Below are positions 6,341 through 8,630 of a stretch of DNA of 8,630 bases, piece after piece. The stretch is from NCBI GenBank assembly GCA_023136715.1, contig JAGLQT010000064.1, forward strand, positions 1-8,630, read 5' to 3'. Every line of letters begins with the position of its first letter. Position 1 is the stretch's first letter. The translations under genes and the position numbers were made by a program. The DNA is from Gammaproteobacteria bacterium (GTDB taxonomy: Bacteria > Pseudomonadota > Gammaproteobacteria > SZUA-229). Below the pieces are notes generated by a model. The model had not been told where the DNA came from. It made no database searches and worked only from the letters and a program-made list of their open reading frames with translations.

Positions 6341-8122
6341 TCATGCATCCAGTGGTGGTGGCGACACCCGCATGACTTCTTCAATGGTGGTAACACCCTG
6401 TGCGACTTTGTTTGCACCGCTGAGTCGCATTGGCATAAGGCCATCCTTGACCACCTGCTGCCTCAGGGCGGCGATATCGCAGTTCTCGGTGATCAGTTTT
6501 CTGGCCTGTTTGGTGAAAGTGAACATCTCGTAAATACCCATACGCCCCTGAAAACCGGTATTGCGGCATTCCAGACAACCGACGGGCTTTTGGGCAGTAT
6601 CGGGCTTTTTCGATTTCCAGGGTTTAACCAGCGCCTGCCATGCGTCTTCTTCAATTTCGACAGGCTGCTTGCAGTGAGGGCACAGGGTTCTCACCAGTCG
6701 CTGCGCCATCACACCGATCACCGAGGACTGGATCAGATACGGTGGCACACCAATATCCATCAACCGGGTAATGGCCGAGGGCGCATCATTGGTGTGCAAA
6801 GTGGTCAATACCAGATGCCCCGTAAGCGCCGCCTGAATCGCCATTTCGGCGGTTTCCATATCACGAATTTCACCGATCATAATGATATCTGGATCTTGAC
6901 GTAGTAGTGTTTTCACACCGCTGGAGAAATCCAGATCAATATTCTTCTGCACCTGCATCTGGTTAAACGATGGCTCGACCAGCTCAATGGGGTCTTCAAT
7001 GGTGCAGACATTTACATCCGGCTTAGCTAATTGCTTAAGTGATGAATACAGCGTAGTAGTTTTACCCGAACCTGTCGGCCCGGTGACCAGTATGATGCCA
7101 TTGGGCTGATGAATCATGGACTGCCACATCTCATCATCTTTGGCACTGAAACCCAGTTCCTGGAAATTACGCACCAGTACTTCAGGATCAAAAATACGCA
7201 TCACCAGTTTCTCACCAAAGGCAGTTGGCATGGTGGATAAACGTAGTTCGATTTCCTGCCCGTCCGGGCTGCGGGTTTTTAAGCGACCATCCTGAGGACG
7301 ACGTTTTTCAGCCACATCCATGCGCCCCAAGATTTTAATACGGCTGGATACGGCTGCCATCACTGTCGTTGGAATCTGATAAACCTCGTGCATCATGCCA
7401 TCAATACGAAAACGCACATTACTCATTTCACGGCGTGGCTCCAGATGAATATCACTGGCACGTTGATCGAAAGCATACTGCAACAGCCAGTCAACGATAT
7501 TGACCACGTGCTGATCATTCGCATCCAGCTTGCCGGAACGCCCCAGTTCCATGAGTGATTCCAGGTTCTGCAAATCACCCAGTCCCCGCTGCGAATCATT
7601 CTGCGCGCCAAACACCGATTTTGAAACCGTATAAAACTCGACTAAATAACGACTTATTTCTTCAGGACTGGCAATGACCTGTTTAAGTTCTTTATTATGT
7701 ATACGACTAAGCTCGCTTTCCCATTCGCGATCAAAAGGCTGCGCGGTAGCAACTATAATCGAATGCGGCTCAACTTTTACTGCCAGCACATTAAAGCGTT
7801 GCGCATAGGCGAAAGACATCACATCAGTCACCTGCTTCACGTCCACTTTCAGTGGATCAATTCTGAAATAAGGTAACCCCACACGTTGTGCAAACCACTC
7901 TGTTAATACATCAAGCGTTAATGGACGTGGTGTTTTCTCGTCCATCCAGTTACGTTCAGCAATAATATCCAATGGATGCTTATCCAGAAAAGCTTTACCC
8001 CCCGCCAGCATACGAACCATGTGCGCATTATCTGCCGTCACCATTCCATCTTCTTCCAGCCATGTCAGGATTTCATGCACATCCAGTTTGCGATTCTTTT
8101 TATTTTCTACAACTGCATTCAT
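6341..8122 (-). CDS. GspE/PilB-type secretion or pilus assembly ATPase
   Basis: The 593-residue product is a full-length type II/IV secretion ATPase. Residues about 10-165 form an N-terminal MshEN/T2SSE-N-like region (LTEWFAQRVGLPYFRIDP at 73-90). The catalytic part follows: ASDIHLEP at 222-229, the Walker A loop GPTGSGKTTT at 348-357, the Asp box TIEDPIE at 374-380, Walker B DIIMIGEIRD at 412-421 and the His box TGHLVLTTLHTNDA at 434-447. A zinc-binding tetracysteine site has CPHC at 481-484 and CLEC at 516-519. Such hexameric ATPases power pseudopilus or pilus assembly. No pilin, PilC/GspF or secretin gene is in the window, so PilB, GspE and MshE-type roles cannot be separated. The RLGxxL motif of c-di-GMP-binding N-domains is not evident. 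The gene begins 19 nt after the acylphosphatase gene, with AGGGCG ahead of the ATG. Confidence 0.93.
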   Translation of the reverse strand: MNAVVENKKNRKLDVHEILTWLEEDGMVTADNAHMVRMLAGGKAFLDKHPLDIIAERNWMDEKTPRPLTLDVLTEWFAQRVGLPYFRIDPLKVDVKQVTDVMSFAYAQRFNVLAVKVEPHSIIVATAQPFDREWESELSRIHNKELKQVIASPEEISRYLVEFYTVSKSVFGAQNDSQRGLGDLQNLESLMELGRSGKLDANDQHVVNIVDWLLQYAFDQRASDIHLEPRREMSNVRFRIDGMMHEVYQIPTTVMAAVSSRIKILGRMDVAEKRRPQDGRLKTRSPDGQEIELRLSTMPTAFGEKLVMRIFDPEVLVRNFQELGFSAKDDEMWQSMIHQPNGIILVTGPTGSGKTTTLYSSLKQLAKPDVNVCTIEDPIELVEPSFNQMQVQKNIDLDFSSGVKTLLRQDPDIIMIGEIRDMETAEMAIQAALTGHLVLTTLHTNDAPSAITRLMDIGVPPYLIQSSVIGVMAQRLVRTLCPHCKQPVEIEEDAWQALVKPWKSKKPDTAQKPVGCLECRNTGFQGRMGIYEMFTFTKQARKLITENCDIAALRQQVVKDGLMPMRLSGANKVAQGVTTIEEVMRVSPPPLDA

Positions 8123-8141
8123 ATTATTCGCCCTGCGATAT

Positions 8142-8444
8142 TCACAGTGATGAGGTCGACTTTACTTCAAAGTTTTCGGCAAGCACTTCTGGTGTTTCCG
8201 TTATTACCTCTATATTAGACACTTTTGCGTAATCCGGGCCTATTTTCAGCCATTTTTCCAATTCTTTAAGGGCCGCTTGATCACCACAGGCCAGTAGCTC
8301 GACTCGACCATCGACTAAATTACGAACCCAGCCACGTAATGCCAATGTACTAGCTTTTTGTTGTGCGCTGGCTCGGTAAAATACACCTTGCACACGTCCA
8401 GAAATTAAATAGCGATTACAAACCATTAATGATTTTTCAGCCAT
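8142..8444 (-). CDS. Acylphosphatase
   Basis: The 100-residue product carries the acylphosphatase signature SGRVQGVFYRAS at 15-26, with the catalytic Arg24, and RGWVRNLVDGRVE at 37-49, with the catalytic Asn42. The length fits the roughly 90-100 residue family. The enzyme hydrolyses acyl phosphates such as carbamoyl phosphate and 1,3-bisphosphoglycerate in the cytoplasm; its in vivo role in bacteria is unclear. The ATG at 8444 follows directly on the T-tract of a terminator and has no Shine-Dalgarno sequence. A second in-frame ATG at 8426 would give 94 residues and also lacks one. Both starts leave the domain complete. The gene ends 19 nt before the secretion ATPase, so the two are probably co-transcribed. 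Confidence 0.93.
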   Translation of the reverse strand: MAEKSLMVCNRYLISGRVQGVFYRASAQQKASTLALRGWVRNLVDGRVELLACGDQAALKELEKWLKIGPDYAKVSNIEVITETPEVLAENFEVKSTSSL

Positions 8445-8471
8445 AAAAAAAGGCTCGCAAGCGAGCCTTTT
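8445..8471 (-). terminator. Rho-independent terminator between the right-edge gene and acylphosphatase
   Basis: On the minus strand GGCTCG and CGAGCC form a perfect stem around a CTTG loop, extended by AAAA/TTTT pairing and ending in seven T residues. It lies 22 nt after the stop codon of the right-edge gene. The A-tract on the other side makes it potentially bidirectional. The T-tract ends exactly at the acylphosphatase ATG. Confidence 0.92.
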
Positions 8472-8493
8472 ATAAATTCACATCTGGTAAAAA

Positions 8494-8630
8494 TTAACGA
8501 GCCAGATAATCCGAATCAGACTGTTCCACACTACCTACTGACCATGCGCCACGGGTTTTTGCATGATTAATAGCTGCATCAATGTCTGAAGCGGATGCGT
8601 TTTGGTCAATATCAAAAACCTGACCAGGAT
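8494..8630 (-). CDS. C-terminal end of an unrecognised protein (partial)
   Basis: The last 44 codons of a gene that enters from the right edge. The peptide starts PGQVFDIDQNASASDIDAAI, continues NHAKTRGAWSVG and ends SVEQSDSDYLAR before a TAA. It is acidic, helical in the middle, and has no membrane segment or cysteine. I do not recognise the family. That it is a real gene end is supported by the open frame, the natural codon pattern and the strong terminator 22 nt after the stop. Confidence 0.7.
   Translation of the reverse strand, partial: PGQVFDIDQNASASDIDAAINHAKTRGAWSVGSVEQSDSDYLAR

Noticed and set aside
6287..6904. Plus-strand open frame of 205 codons opposite the secretion ATPase
   Set aside because: It lies opposite the conserved catalytic core of the ATPase, has no family features, and its composition is that of an antisense shadow.
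1..8630. CRISPR arrays, tRNA or rRNA genes, insertion sequences, phage or attachment sites, defence or toxin-antitoxin modules
   Set aside because: Reading both strands showed no regularly spaced repeats, no cloverleaf sequences, no transposase motifs and no terminal repeats; apart from short gaps, nearly all of the window is accounted for by the listed genes.

Overview
The window suggests a sulfur-oxidising gammaproteobacterium of moderate GC content. The left edge carries the first 63 codons of a gene that reads as qmoA, the HdrA-like flavoprotein of the Qmo complex that exchanges electrons with APS reductase. The neighbouring genes (fused CysG siroheme synthase, YchJ, a class-1 glutaredoxin, an acylphosphatase, a GspE/PilB-type ATPase) have a proteobacterial, mostly gammaproteobacterial, character. 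A sulfate reducer is a less likely alternative. The taxonomic reading is inference from gene content; no marker gene is present.

Layout, left to right. (1) Positions 1-190: 5' end of qmoA, minus strand, with a strong ribosome binding site and a plausible promoter. (2) Positions 191-452: AT-rich divergent intergenic region with two perfect inverted repeats. (3) Positions 453-845: a ychJ-family gene, the only complete gene on the plus strand. (4) Positions 871-3703: a minus-strand pair made of a TPR-sulfotransferase fusion followed 13 nt later by an exported, STN-like, very basic protein of unknown role. (5) Positions 3739-4080: a strong terminator preceded by a frame-disrupted remnant encoding an Ala/Asp/Glu-rich stretch and a C-terminal membrane-anchor or sorting-like tail. 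(6) Positions 4081-6248: minus-strand cluster DUF302 protein, glutaredoxin, cysG. (7) Positions 6341-8444: acylphosphatase followed by a type II secretion/type IV pilus-family ATPase. (8) Positions 8445-8630: a strong terminator and the last 44 codons of an unrecognised gene.

All genes except ychJ are read on the minus strand. QmoA supports the APS reductase branch of sulfite oxidation. CysG makes siroheme, the cofactor of dissimilatory (DsrAB) and assimilatory sulfite reductases. The sulfotransferase would use PAPS, which is made from APS. A sulfur theme is therefore coherent, but a physical link between these genes is inferred only. I see no CRISPR array, tRNA, rRNA, insertion sequence or obvious defence system. 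The most unusual items are the broken sorting-signal gene at 3808-4078, the acylphosphatase start codon abutting a terminator T-tract, and the paired palindromes in front of qmoA.
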